DNA from: an uncultured Bacillaceae bacterium
GTDB taxonomy: Bacteria > Bacillota > Bacilli > Bacillales > Alkalibacillaceae
Length of the DNA stretch: 10,369 nucleotides
NCBI GenBank assembly: GCA_937958375.1
Contig: CALGNY010000071.1
Coordinates: 1-10,369, forward strand
Reading direction: 5' to 3'
Positions 1 through 6,757 of the stretch are shown here, piece by piece. Positions within the stretch are counted from its first letter, which is position 1, and every line of letters starts with the position of its first letter. The notes beneath the pieces are model-generated. The model saw only the letters and a program-made list of their open reading frames with translations, ran no database searches and had not been told where the DNA came from. A program made the translations under genes and the position numbers.

Positions 1-126
1 GCAGTTACAACGCGGTTATCGACAGTCAGACTGAGTTTATCGGCAGTTACAACGCGGCTATCGGCAGTCAGACCTCGTTTATCAGCAGTCAGACTCAATT
101 TATCAACAGTTAGCATCCGTTTTTCG
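1..126. repeat. Array of six 21-bp tandem repeats
   Basis: Six consecutive 21-base units start at 1, 22, 43, 64, 85 and 106 with no spacers. They share the frame (g/a)CAGT(t/c)A...TTATC(g/a). Units 1 and 3 differ at one base; units 2, 4 and 5 form a second subtype; unit 6 is the most diverged and probably marks the array edge. The array continues past the left edge. Because 21 is a multiple of three, reading frames stay open as seven-residue repeats on both strands: the plus frame from base 1 stays open until TAA at 127-129, and a minus frame from ATG at 145 stays open to the edge. No ribosome binding site precedes that ATG, so I treat this as a non-coding intergenic repeat. It lies just beyond the dgkA terminator. 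Confidence 0.85.
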
Positions 127-147
127 TAAATCAAATTCGCTTCCATG

Positions 148-181
148 AAAATAAAAAGCTTTTGTGCTCGCACAAAAGCTT
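148..181 (-). terminator. Intrinsic terminator after dgkA
   Basis: A perfect inverted repeat pairs 156-167 (aagcttttgtgc) with 170-181, giving a stem of 10 to 12 bp and a tiny loop. On the minus strand it is followed by TTTTTATTTT. It begins in the dgkA stop codon, so it closes the yqfC-to-dgkA train without a downstream gene. The canonical followers cdd and era are not directly attached here. Confidence 0.9.
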
Positions 182-552
182 CAAAATAACTGATTCAAAA
201 ACTCAATGACTTTTGGTAAAAATATAATCACACCAACCATCGCTGCGAAGATGGCTGCAACGAGTACGGCTGCTGCACTGATATCTTTAATGTTTTTTGC
301 CGTTTCATGCCTTTCCTTATATAATACATCGGTGATCAGTTCAACAACTGTATTGATGAGTTCCAATGCTAAAACCAATCCAATCGCAAGAATGACAAAG
401 AGCCATTCCAATACAGTGATCTTGAAAAAGAGACCTGAGAAAATGACGATAAACATGATGATGAAATGGACGCGCATGTTGTATTCGGACTTTAAAGCGG
501 TAAAGATACCTGCGATTGCGTGCTTCAGACCGATTCGATCTTTAGTTCCCAT
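181..552 (-). CDS. dgkA: Undecaprenol kinase / diacylglycerol kinase family protein
   Basis: This small integral membrane kinase of the prokaryotic DgkA family phosphorylates undecaprenol (in Gram-positives) with ATP, feeding the lipid carrier used for peptidoglycan and teichoic acid synthesis. From the ATG at 552 the protein has 123 residues, the usual length. Visible signatures are the glutamate-containing SEYN near residue 22, the ALELINTVVE motif (62-71) carrying the catalytic and metal-binding glutamates, and KDISAAAVLVAA (89-100). Three hydrophobic segments lie near 30-47, 49-73 and 93-113. An in-frame TTG at 567 would add five residues, but the ATG overlaps the ybeY stop in a typical coupled arrangement and fits family alignments better. 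It is the last gene of the train, and the terminator stem starts in its stop codon. Confidence 0.93.
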   Translation of the reverse strand: MGTKDRIGLKHAIAGIFTALKSEYNMRVHFIIMFIVIFSGLFFKITVLEWLFVILAIGLVLALELINTVVELITDVLYKERHETAKNIKDISAAAVLVAAIFAAMVGVIIFLPKVIEFLNQLF

Positions 553-1015
553 CTCTCGTAAGTCCAAAATCGTTTAATAAATTGTCCTGTCGTTCCATCA
601 TTTCTTTTTCTTCAGCGGTTGACATATGATCATATCCAAGTAAATGCAAAAAACCATGAACCGCAAGAAAGCCTAGTTCACGTTCAAAGGAGTGATTATA
701 TTCTTTCGCCTGCTCAATTGCTTTATCGATCGAGATGACAATGTCGCCGAGGTGTCTAGGCAAGTCGTCTCCTCGGATTTCAATTTCTTCTTCTCCTTGT
801 TCTTCCAACGCGAAAGAAATGACATCGGTAGGCATATCTTTTTCACGATAGTCTTTATTGATCTGTTGAATCGATTCGTTATCGACGATGGTCACGGACA
901 GCTCTGAGTCCATTGAAATCTCTTCTTGTTTCGCCGCGTACGCAAGCAGCTTGTGAAGCAATTCTTCTTGGTCTTCGGTTAATTGATTCGTTTCATCCAT
1001 AATATCGATATTCAT
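542..1015 (-). CDS. ybeY: Endoribonuclease YbeY (rRNA maturation factor)
   Basis: YbeY is a zinc-dependent endoribonuclease for 16S rRNA 3'-end maturation and 70S ribosome quality control, acting in the cytoplasm. The UPF0054 signature HGFLHLLGYDH supplies three zinc ligands (His 121, 125 and 131, counted from the ATG at 1018). YREKDMPTDVISF (57-69) and LGDIVIS (90-96) are also typical of the family. There are two adjacent ATGs, at 1018 and 1015. The Shine-Dalgarno AAGGAGG lies inside the end of pgpH, 4 bases from the first and 7 from the second, so the second is favoured; the difference is one residue. The pgpH stop TGA (1017-1015) overlaps the start region, which suggests translational coupling. 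At the other end the gene overlaps dgkA by 11 bases. Confidence 0.95.
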   Translation of the reverse strand: MNIDIMDETNQLTEDQEELLHKLLAYAAKQEEISMDSELSVTIVDNESIQQINKDYREKDMPTDVISFALEEQGEEEIEIRGDDLPRHLGDIVISIDKAIEQAKEYNHSFERELGFLAVHGFLHLLGYDHMSTAEEKEMMERQDNLLNDFGLTRDGN

Positions 1016-2469
1016 CATCTAGCCTCCTTGATCCGTTCGGTGGATTGTTTTTTCTTGGATGGATATTCAATCCGTTCATGAAAAATCCCACTTAACACAT
1101 GGCAGATTGAATTCTCTATTTTTTTTAAGTCACTGATTGCTAATTGGCTTTCATCCAGCTGACCATCCGTCAGACGACTGTTGATGATCGATCGTACCAA
1201 TTTGCGAATTTCACTTTTCGTCGGATTCTTTTTCGAACGCACAGCCGCTTCGACTGAATCACAAATATTGATGACTGCCGCTTCCTTCGTTTGCGGGATC
1301 GGCCCAGCGTACCGGAAAAGTTTTTCGTTGACCTCAGGATTTTGTTCTTTTTCTTTATAATAAAAATACTTCAACAAGGTTGTGCCATGATGTTGCTTGG
1401 TGATATCAATGATTTCTTGCGGCAGTTTATATTCCTTTAGCACTTCCGCACCTTCTACAGCATGGGCCAAAATTATTTTGGCACTTTCTTTTGGATCCAG
1501 TTCATCATGTGGATTACTTATATTTTGCTGATTTTCAATAAAATAATCCGGTCGAAATGCCTTTCCGATATCGTGGTAATAGGCCGCGACTCTTGCGAGC
1601 AACCCATTGGCGCCAATCGCTTCGCATGCTGACTCACTCAAATTGGCAACCATTACGCTATGGTGATATGTTCCCGGTGCTTCGACCAGTACTTTTTTCA
1701 GTAATGGATGGTTCGGGTTTGATAAATTCAATAATCTAGATTCGGTCAGCAAGTTAAAGCCGGCTTCAAAAAGTGGCAATAAACCTAATGCAAGAACGAC
1801 TGACACGACGACAGATAATCCTGCAAACAAAATGGCCAGCATCAAGTCCCACGTGAAGAATTCAGTTGCAACCGGAATCGTAAATGATACGATCAAAATG
1901 ACATGCACCAAAAACAATGTGCTTGCCGTCTTGAGTAGTGCGACACGGTCCAAGAACGATGTGAAGAAATAAACGGCCACCAATTGCGAAATCAAAAAAT
2001 AAATTGCAGTCAACATAAATTCGGGTGAGAATCCGACGTGAAATACGCTTGCGCCAATCCACGCCATCCAAACTGCCGATAAGACAGCATACCGTTCGCT
2101 GATCAATCTTTTGGACAAAATGGAATACGCAGCAATTGGGACTAAATAAAATAATGCTTCATGTTGCGGCCCAAATGCTGATGTGGCCAACAATAACACA
2201 TACATACCCACATTCAACAAAACCATGGAAATGGCCATATTTTTTGTCCATTCCTTATAATGATTAATTTCCTTAATCATCAAAATGGAAACAAATCCAG
2301 CGAAAATACTCATCACGACCGTTAAATGCAGTGATTTTTCGCCTTGGAAATATTGAAAAACCAAAACCATGATAAATAGGGCAGGCATACTGATACTACA
2401 GATAACTGCCGATACATTCAATGAAGGCCTGTCCCGTTTACCTAACCACTTCTTTCTCCCGTATTCCAT
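1015..2469 (-). CDS. pgpH: Cyclic di-AMP phosphodiesterase, 7TM-HD type, lacking the extracellular domain
   Basis: This is the YqfF/PgpH-family membrane phosphodiesterase that hydrolyses c-di-AMP, the messenger controlling potassium and osmolyte balance. The C-terminal HD domain is complete: GTYHHS (266-271), YYHDIGK (297-303), His 336, HH at 360-361 and NICDSVEAAV (401-410). Before it, about eight hydrophobic segments lie near 19-41, 49-67, 78-98, 105-120, 126-145, 151-172, 181-200 and 208-238. Canonical members have about 710 residues: one transmembrane helix, an extracellular 7TMR-HDED domain of roughly 220 residues, seven helices, then HD. Here only 8 residues or so separate the first two helices, so the extracellular domain is missing. 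The start is well supported: GTGGGGATGTTATG gives a Shine-Dalgarno, and only 29 bases separate it from phoH, leaving no room for lost sequence. My inference is a real domain deletion in a functional gene. Whether relatives share it is unknown to me. Confidence 0.93.
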   Translation of the reverse strand: MEYGRKKWLGKRDRPSLNVSAVICSISMPALFIMVLVFQYFQGEKSLHLTVVMSIFAGFVSILMIKEINHYKEWTKNMAISMVLLNVGMYVLLLATSAFGPQHEALFYLVPIAAYSILSKRLISERYAVLSAVWMAWIGASVFHVGFSPEFMLTAIYFLISQLVAVYFFTSFLDRVALLKTASTLFLVHVILIVSFTIPVATEFFTWDLMLAILFAGLSVVVSVVLALGLLPLFEAGFNLLTESRLLNLSNPNHPLLKKVLVEAPGTYHHSVMVANLSESACEAIGANGLLARVAAYYHDIGKAFRPDYFIENQQNISNPHDELDPKESAKIILAHAVEGAEVLKEYKLPQEIIDITKQHHGTTLLKYFYYKEKEQNPEVNEKLFRYAGPIPQTKEAAVINICDSVEAAVRSKKNPTKSEIRKLVRSIINSRLTDGQLDESQLAISDLKKIENSICHVLSGIFHERIEYPSKKKQSTERIKEAR

Positions 2470-2498
2470 AACATCCCCACTTTATTTATAAACTTTTT

Positions 2499-3452
2499 TT
2501 ATTCATCGTAAGCCTCAATGATTCGTTGGACGAGTGGGTGACGAACCACATCAGAACCTTTCAGATAATTAAACGCAATGCCCTTAATTTTTTTCAGTTT
2601 CTGTTCGGTCACTTTTAACCCGGAAATCTTTCCTTTTGGTAAATCGATTTGCGAGACATCACCCGTAATGACCATTTTGGACCCGAACCCTAAACGAGTC
2701 AGGAACATTTTCATTTGCTCAGGTGTGGTGTTCTGTGCTTCATCCAAAATGACAAATGCATCATCCAATGTTCTTCCGCGCATGTAAGCTAGCGGAGCAA
2801 TTTCGATGGTTCCCCGTTCCATCAGACGACCGGTATGCTCAGCTCCAAAAACATCATGAAGCGCATCATATAGCGGTCTCAAATAAGGATCTACTTTCTC
2901 TTTTAAATCTCCTGGTAAAAAGCCGAGGCTTTCCCCTGCTTCAACGGCGGGACGTGTCAAAATAATTCGTTTGACTTCACCATTTCGGAGCGCCTTGGCC
3001 GCCATGACTACTGCAAGATAGGTTTTCCCAGTCCCAGCTGGCCCGATCCCAAACACCAGATCTTTCGTCTTGATGGACGAAACATAATCCCGTTGACCTA
3101 ATGTTTTTACACGAATCGGTTTGCCCTGTTGATTCCGTGTGATTTCATCTTCAAATAGGGTTTCAAACTGTTCAATCTTTCCTTGCTTGGCCAAATCAAT
3201 CCCATAAATGATATCCCGCTCCGTCACGTTAATCCCTTTTTTAATGATTTTCATGACAGCTTTCAATAAGGATTCAACGACGGCGACGTCTTCTTTATTG
3301 CCGGTGATTTGGAGTTGGCCACCTCTTGTCAGGATGGTGACGGGAAGATATTCTTCGATTTGTTTGATGTTGCGATCGTTCGTCCCAAATAAACTTAATG
3401 TATTTTGATGATCTTCAGAATGAAGGTCAATCGTTTGCTTACTCTCTTGCAT
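2499..3452 (-). CDS. phoH: PhoH-family ATPase (PhoH-like protein)
   Basis: This cytoplasmic P-loop ATPase of the PhoH family is associated with RNA metabolism and usually sits next to ybeY; its exact substrate is not settled. The protein has 317 residues, the normal length. The N-terminal part (about 1-75) resembles the KH-like region of the family. The ATPase core shows Walker A GPAGTGKT (137-144), LTRPAVEAGESLGFLPGD (165-182), Walker B FVILDEAQNTTPEQ (233-246) and ITGDVSQIDLP (262-272). The Shine-Dalgarno AAGGAGAC lies within the last codons of yqfD and the ATG follows the yqfD stop by three bases, so the two are tightly coupled. A weak sigma-A-like sequence inside yqfD could supply vegetative transcription. 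Confidence 0.95.
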   Translation of the reverse strand: MQESKQTIDLHSEDHQNTLSLFGTNDRNIKQIEEYLPVTILTRGGQLQITGNKEDVAVVESLLKAVMKIIKKGINVTERDIIYGIDLAKQGKIEQFETLFEDEITRNQQGKPIRVKTLGQRDYVSSIKTKDLVFGIGPAGTGKTYLAVVMAAKALRNGEVKRIILTRPAVEAGESLGFLPGDLKEKVDPYLRPLYDALHDVFGAEHTGRLMERGTIEIAPLAYMRGRTLDDAFVILDEAQNTTPEQMKMFLTRLGFGSKMVITGDVSQIDLPKGKISGLKVTEQKLKKIKGIAFNYLKGSDVVRHPLVQRIIEAYDE

Positions 3453-3455
3453 ACA

Positions 3456-4592
3456 TCAGTCTCCTTGATTAATGATTTGTTGAGTCGATATCTCTTCTAA
3501 CACTTTTACAAACATTTCTAGTTCAACTTTATCACTGTCTATATCTTCGTGCAAAACTTTTTGATACTGTAATTCAATGGATTGTCCAAGCTCTCTTTTC
3601 AAGCGCTCTTCGACGATCTCATCCAAGTGGTTGTCCCATTCGATTTCAAGGGTTGACGGCTCTTCGTCATGATACATTTTTTTCGTCAGATAAATCGGTA
3701 ATTTCCATTTAAAAAAATAGAACGGCTTCTCTTCTTCATACAATAGCCTCATGTCTTTTTCATCTTTCCATAACGCACGATCTCCAAAATGTAGGGAATA
3801 GCCTGTCTCTGGATCAGGCAAGAGCATCAGGGCTTCTTTTTGGAGGTCGATCCGTACATCTAAATGATACCAAACCTCTGCCCAAACTTCTCCTTTTGAC
3901 TGAGTTAACACTTCTTCATCCTCGTCCAAAAATCCGGACACCAAAAGATCTCCTTTATTCACCACATCATTGATACCGATGAGCGGTCGTCCATCGGTAA
4001 TATAAACTGACTGGATCGTTCCAGACTTTGTTGCGACTAGGTGGCTCGGCTCATCAGTAGGATTGTCCAATTCTTCTTCGCTTTCTTCAATTTGTATGTA
4101 GTAGGCTGTTCCTTGTCGCTCAATCCCTACATAAGAAATCTCTTCCACCGTGTTCATGATCTCTCTTTCGATTGTACTGATACTTTCGGCTTGTTGGAGC
4201 CATTTCCCTTCTTTTAGACCAAGTGAATCAATTAATTCTTTGACCTCATATCGCGATTCCTGTGAACCCCCATGAATGGTTACCGTCCAAATCAAATTGG
4301 ACAAACAGAATATGAGCATCAGGCTAATTCCGATGCTGATGAAAACAGGAATCAACATTTTACGGCGTTCATAAAATTTAGGAAACCCCGTTCCTTTGGT
4401 GAATTTGATGTTACACTGATACTTTTTTCGATATCGCTTCAATATGTGCAAATCCTTATATGTCACTTGAAAAGTTACTTCGTCGGAGGAAGTCCGGTTC
4501 AGCTGGTAAATAGGAATATTTTCCTCAAGCAAGCGATTGAGATAGGCTTCAATTTGATTACTTTTCACTTTTACATATACTTTTCCATACAA
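3456..4592 (-). CDS. yqfD: Sporulation protein YqfD
   Basis: This is a member of the YqfD family (Pfam PF06898), a membrane protein found in spore formers and expressed in the mother cell under sigma-E in B. subtilis. Its biochemical role is not defined. The sequence has a basic N-terminal domain (about 1-75, containing YRKKYQCNIKF), one clear membrane helix (about 79-103) and a long acidic extracytoplasmic part, including motifs such as GDLLVSG and EVWYHLDVRI. The 378 residues given here start at a TTG at 4592 that has no nearby Shine-Dalgarno. The family protein begins several residues earlier, and a good GAGGGGTGA (4629-4621) points to an AUU at 4613 or AUC at 4616 in the same frame. The start is therefore uncertain by seven or eight codons. 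It follows yqfC by at most about 30 bases. Confidence 0.88.
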   Translation of the reverse strand: MYGKVYVKVKSNQIEAYLNRLLEENIPIYQLNRTSSDEVTFQVTYKDLHILKRYRKKYQCNIKFTKGTGFPKFYERRKMLIPVFISIGISLMLIFCLSNLIWTVTIHGGSQESRYEVKELIDSLGLKEGKWLQQAESISTIEREIMNTVEEISYVGIERQGTAYYIQIEESEEELDNPTDEPSHLVATKSGTIQSVYITDGRPLIGINDVVNKGDLLVSGFLDEDEEVLTQSKGEVWAEVWYHLDVRIDLQKEALMLLPDPETGYSLHFGDRALWKDEKDMRLLYEEEKPFYFFKWKLPIYLTKKMYHDEEPSTLEIEWDNHLDEIVEERLKRELGQSIELQYQKVLHEDIDSDKVELEMFVKVLEEISTQQIINQGD

Positions 4593-4620
4593 TAACCGAC
4601 TTTGCTTATTAATGATTAGC

Positions 4621-4908
4621 TCACCCCTCTAACGGTTTTTGGGTAACCGAAATTATCGTTCCTTCGATGACAATTTCCTGTTTCAACAAATTTTTGATTA
4701 CCAAGTTCTTTCCTACGATAATGATTTGACCATCATTTTGATTTACGATGATTTGATGATCTTGAAATTGTTTTAACCCTTTATGATTTTCTATATATAA
4801 ATGGATATGTCCAATTAACGTCATTCGCGGATAATCGTAAATGACATCTTTGGGAAGTTGAGCCTGCTGTGTCAACCATTGATTCATGGCGCGCCTGATT
4901 CGTTTCAT
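4621..4908 (-). CDS. yqfC: Sporulation protein YqfC (YabP/YqfC family)
   Basis: This small protein of the YabP/YqfC family (PF07873) is linked to sporulation; B. subtilis yqfC is a mother-cell sigma-E gene. The protein has 95 residues from the ATG at 4908, matching the family length. Recognisable parts are LPKDVIYDYPRMTLIGHIHLYIENHKGL and the later GKNLVIKNLLKQEIVIEGTI, a beta-rich core ending in the typical ValGluGly-like turn. An upstream in-frame ATG at 4926 is rejected because the Shine-Dalgarno AGGGGGA sits between it and 4908. It is first in the train leading to dgkA, behind a sigma-E-like promoter. Confidence 0.92.
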   Translation of the reverse strand: MKRIRRAMNQWLTQQAQLPKDVIYDYPRMTLIGHIHLYIENHKGLKQFQDHQIIVNQNDGQIIIVGKNLVIKNLLKQEIVIEGTIISVTQKPLEG

Positions 4909-4930
4909 CTCATTTCCCCCTATCATCTAC

Positions 4931-4960
4931 AATGTATGAGTAAAACACTGAATCTATCAC
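4931..4960 (-). promoter_or_regulatory. Candidate sigma-E promoter for yqfC-yqfD
   Basis: On the minus strand, GTGATAGA (4960-4953) and CATACATT (4938-4931) are separated by 14 bases. The -10 matches the sigma-E consensus CATACA(n)T exactly; the -35 shares the GT-ATA core. Transcription would start near 4924, leaving a leader of about 16 bases that still contains the Shine-Dalgarno. It lies downstream of the preceding operon's terminator, so yqfC needs its own promoter. Sigma-E control of yqfC and yqfD in B. subtilis supports the call. Confidence 0.62.
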
Positions 4961-5156
4961 ACATGAAAATGAACTTCATCAAGTGATTTTTCAAACGACC
5001 GTACGACTAAGGACAGGCTCATTTGGTTGAATAGTTGTGGGAAGTACGGAAAAAGTTTTTGTTTTTGATGAAATGAGAGGATTTGAATTGAAGACTTCGG
5101 AAGGAAATTACTGAAGTAAGGTACAGGAAGTTTTCGAATCTACATACATAAAGATT
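4961..5156. other. Intergenic region without a recognisable gene
   Basis: About 200 bases lie between the yqfC promoter and the terminator of the floA operon. I see no open frame with a ribosome binding site on either strand. One short imperfect inverted repeat, acttcgg/ctgaagt near 5094-5117, has no T-run and is too weak to call. It is AT-rich and apparently non-coding. Confidence 0.6.
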
Positions 5157-5210
5157 CAAACAAAAAAGCCCACCCGACGATTAAGTCAACCGTTAATCAT
5201 CGGATGGGCT
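5157..5210 (-). terminator. Intrinsic terminator of the yqeZ-floA operon
   Basis: An 18-base stem pairs 5167-5184 with 5193-5210 around an 8-base loop; two pairs are G-U type. On the minus strand the stem is followed by a run of six T. It stands 11 bases after the stop of the preceding small gene, so it ends the yqeZ-floA-small protein unit and separates it from yqfC. Confidence 0.93.
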
Positions 5211-5221
5211 GTAAACATTCA

Positions 5222-5701
5222 TTAGATATTGTTTCGGCGTTGGGCCTTTGGTCGATCAAGTACCTCACTCATGATTAAACTTTCGACAAGGCGTTTGCGC
5301 GAAAAGTTTTCACGAACTGAAATTTCCGGTTTGCCAGCACGATCTTTCGGTACGATCGATGCTGATTTGATCGCATCAGACATATTCATCCGTTTCGTAT
5401 CTTCTAAGGAACTCTCTAAATTTCTCTGCGTGTTCTCCAAAGCTTGATACCATTCATTCGATGCGTCTGTCTGAATATCCTCAACCGTTTGTTGAACATC
5501 TTCTTTAATGGTTTCATATTGCTCCTGAAAAGTCCCTTGCTGCCGAGGTTGGCGAGATTGCTGTTGTTCGGGATCTCTCCACTCTGGTTTGTTCGGATTT
5601 TCATCTCTCTTTTCTTCCGTTTTGAAAAAACCAAATAAACCTGCCAGAAGAGCCAATATGATAAAAATGTTACTGAAAATTGCGTCTAAAATGCCTTCCA
5701 C
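5222..5701 (-). CDS. Uncharacterised small single-pass membrane protein
   Basis: I do not recognise this protein. It has 159 residues from the GTG at 5701; the Shine-Dalgarno AAAGGAG is 11 bases upstream, slightly long. It has one N-terminal membrane helix (about 8-26, IFSNIFIILALLAGLFGFF) with no signal-peptidase site, then a charged Gln/Arg/Glu-rich linker (27-60). A probable amphipathic coiled coil follows (about 60-105, with QEQYETIKEDVQQTVEDIQ). The compact C-terminal tail (about 110-159) looks like a conserved motif: SDAIKSASIVPKDRAG, then RKRLVESLIMSEVLDRPKAQRR. It follows floA by 38 bases and is the last gene before the terminator, where B. subtilis carries the unrelated-looking yqfB. 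A role in the flotillin or membrane-stress module is suggested only by position. Confidence 0.85.
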   Translation of the reverse strand: MEGILDAIFSNIFIILALLAGLFGFFKTEEKRDENPNKPEWRDPEQQQSRQPRQQGTFQEQYETIKEDVQQTVEDIQTDASNEWYQALENTQRNLESSLEDTKRMNMSDAIKSASIVPKDRAGKPEISVRENFSRKRLVESLIMSEVLDRPKAQRRNNI

Positions 5702-5739
5702 AATGCTTCACGCTCCTTTTGCGAGAAGACCATCATTTC

Positions 5740-6738
5740 TTATTTGTTATCGTTTCCGTGATCCTTTTCATCTTGGCTGATTTTACTGATCATATCACGC
5801 ATGTCCGTATCAGCCATCACGTTTTTATAGTTGACATAGTCCATGACACCCATGTTTCCACTACGCAATGCTTCGGATAGAGCTTGTGGAACAAGTGCTT
5901 CGGCTTCGACCACTTGCGCTTGCATTTCTTGTACTTTGGCAATGTTTTCTTGCTCTTGGGCAACTGCCATCGCACGACGTTCTTCGGCTTTCGCTTGCGC
6001 AATGTTCTTGTCGGCTTCCGCTTGGTCTGTCTGTAGGATCGCACCGATGTTTTTGCCGATATCTACGTCTGCGATATCAATCGATAGGATTTCAAAAGCC
6101 GTACCTGCATCCAAACCTTTACCTAATACGTTTTTAGAAATACGATCAGGGTTTTCTAACACTTGACCGTGGCTCTCTGAAGAACCAATTGTACTGACGA
6201 CACCTTCACCGACACGTGCAATTACCGTATCTTCTCCGGCACCCCCGACTAAGCGGTCAATATTTGCACGTACTGTAATACGGGCTTTCGCTTTTACTTC
6301 GATACCATCCATAGCCACACCAGCGATGAATGGCGTTTCGATCACTTTCGGGTTAACACTCATTTGTACCGCTTCAAGCACGTCACGTCCAGCTAAGTCA
6401 ATCGCTGCACAACGTTCAAAACTCAATTCAATATTCGCACGTTGAGCCGCAATCAATGCGTTAACGACCCGGTCGACATTACCACCTGCTAAATAGTGAC
6501 TCTCTAATTGGTTCGTATTGACATTCAATCCGGCTTTATGCGATTTGATTAACGGATTGATGACCATTTTCGGGACGACCCGACGTAAGCGCATACCAAC
6601 TAATGTAAAGATACTGACTCTTACACCAGCGGCTAGCGCGCTAATCCAGAGTGTGACTGGAACAAAGGTGAATAAAATCGCAATGGCGATAATGATGATG
6701 GCGACTAATATGAGTGGCCATAATTCTGAAAATTCCAT
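5740..6738 (-). CDS. floA: Flotillin-like protein FloA
   Basis: FloA is a flotillin-like SPFH-type membrane scaffold that organises functional membrane microdomains and fluidity in Bacillales. The protein has 332 residues, essentially family length (331 in B. subtilis). An N-terminal hydrophobic segment (about 8-33) anchors it. The central domain contains NPLIKSHKAGLNVN, LAGRDVLEAVQMSV and RITVRANIDRLVGGAGEDT. The C-terminal helical part carries Ala/Glu-rich repeats (AQAKAEERRAMAVAQEQEN) and ends in a charged tail. The start is the ATG at 6738, behind the strong Shine-Dalgarno AGGAGG; a longer frame opening at 6789 overlaps yqeZ and is not used. It lies 19 bases after yqeZ, and this partnership of an NfeD-type protein with a flotillin is conserved. 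Confidence 0.96.
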   Translation of the reverse strand: MEFSELWPLILVAIIIIAIAILFTFVPVTLWISALAAGVRVSIFTLVGMRLRRVVPKMVINPLIKSHKAGLNVNTNQLESHYLAGGNVDRVVNALIAAQRANIELSFERCAAIDLAGRDVLEAVQMSVNPKVIETPFIAGVAMDGIEVKAKARITVRANIDRLVGGAGEDTVIARVGEGVVSTIGSSESHGQVLENPDRISKNVLGKGLDAGTAFEILSIDIADVDIGKNIGAILQTDQAEADKNIAQAKAEERRAMAVAQEQENIAKVQEMQAQVVEAEALVPQALSEALRSGNMGVMDYVNYKNVMADTDMRDMISKISQDEKDHGNDNK

Positions 6739-6757
6739 GAAAATTCCTCCTATGTTT

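Noticed and set aside
1..126. CRISPR array
   Set aside because: Units are directly adjacent with no unique spacers, and no cas gene is present.
1..145. Protein-coding reading of the 21-bp repeats on the minus strand
   Set aside because: The ATG at 145 directly follows the dgkA terminator and has no Shine-Dalgarno; the opposite strand is equally open, so openness is a by-product of the 21-base period.
1015..2469. pgpH as a truncated pseudogene
   Set aside because: The start, ribosome binding site, all membrane helices and all HD residues are intact, and the gaps to both neighbours are normal, so a functional short form is more likely.
4272..4595. 107-codon plus-strand frame opposite yqfD
   Set aside because: It overlaps the well-supported yqfD and has no family features or ribosome binding site.
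4912..4980. 18-codon minus-strand peptide upstream of yqfC
   Set aside because: It has no ribosome binding site and overlaps the sigma-E-like promoter.
5843..6166. 107-codon open frame on the plus strand opposite floA
   Set aside because: It is a shadow of floA, whose Ala/Glu-rich codons leave the opposite strand free of stops; the product is Cys/Ser-rich with no recognisable motif.
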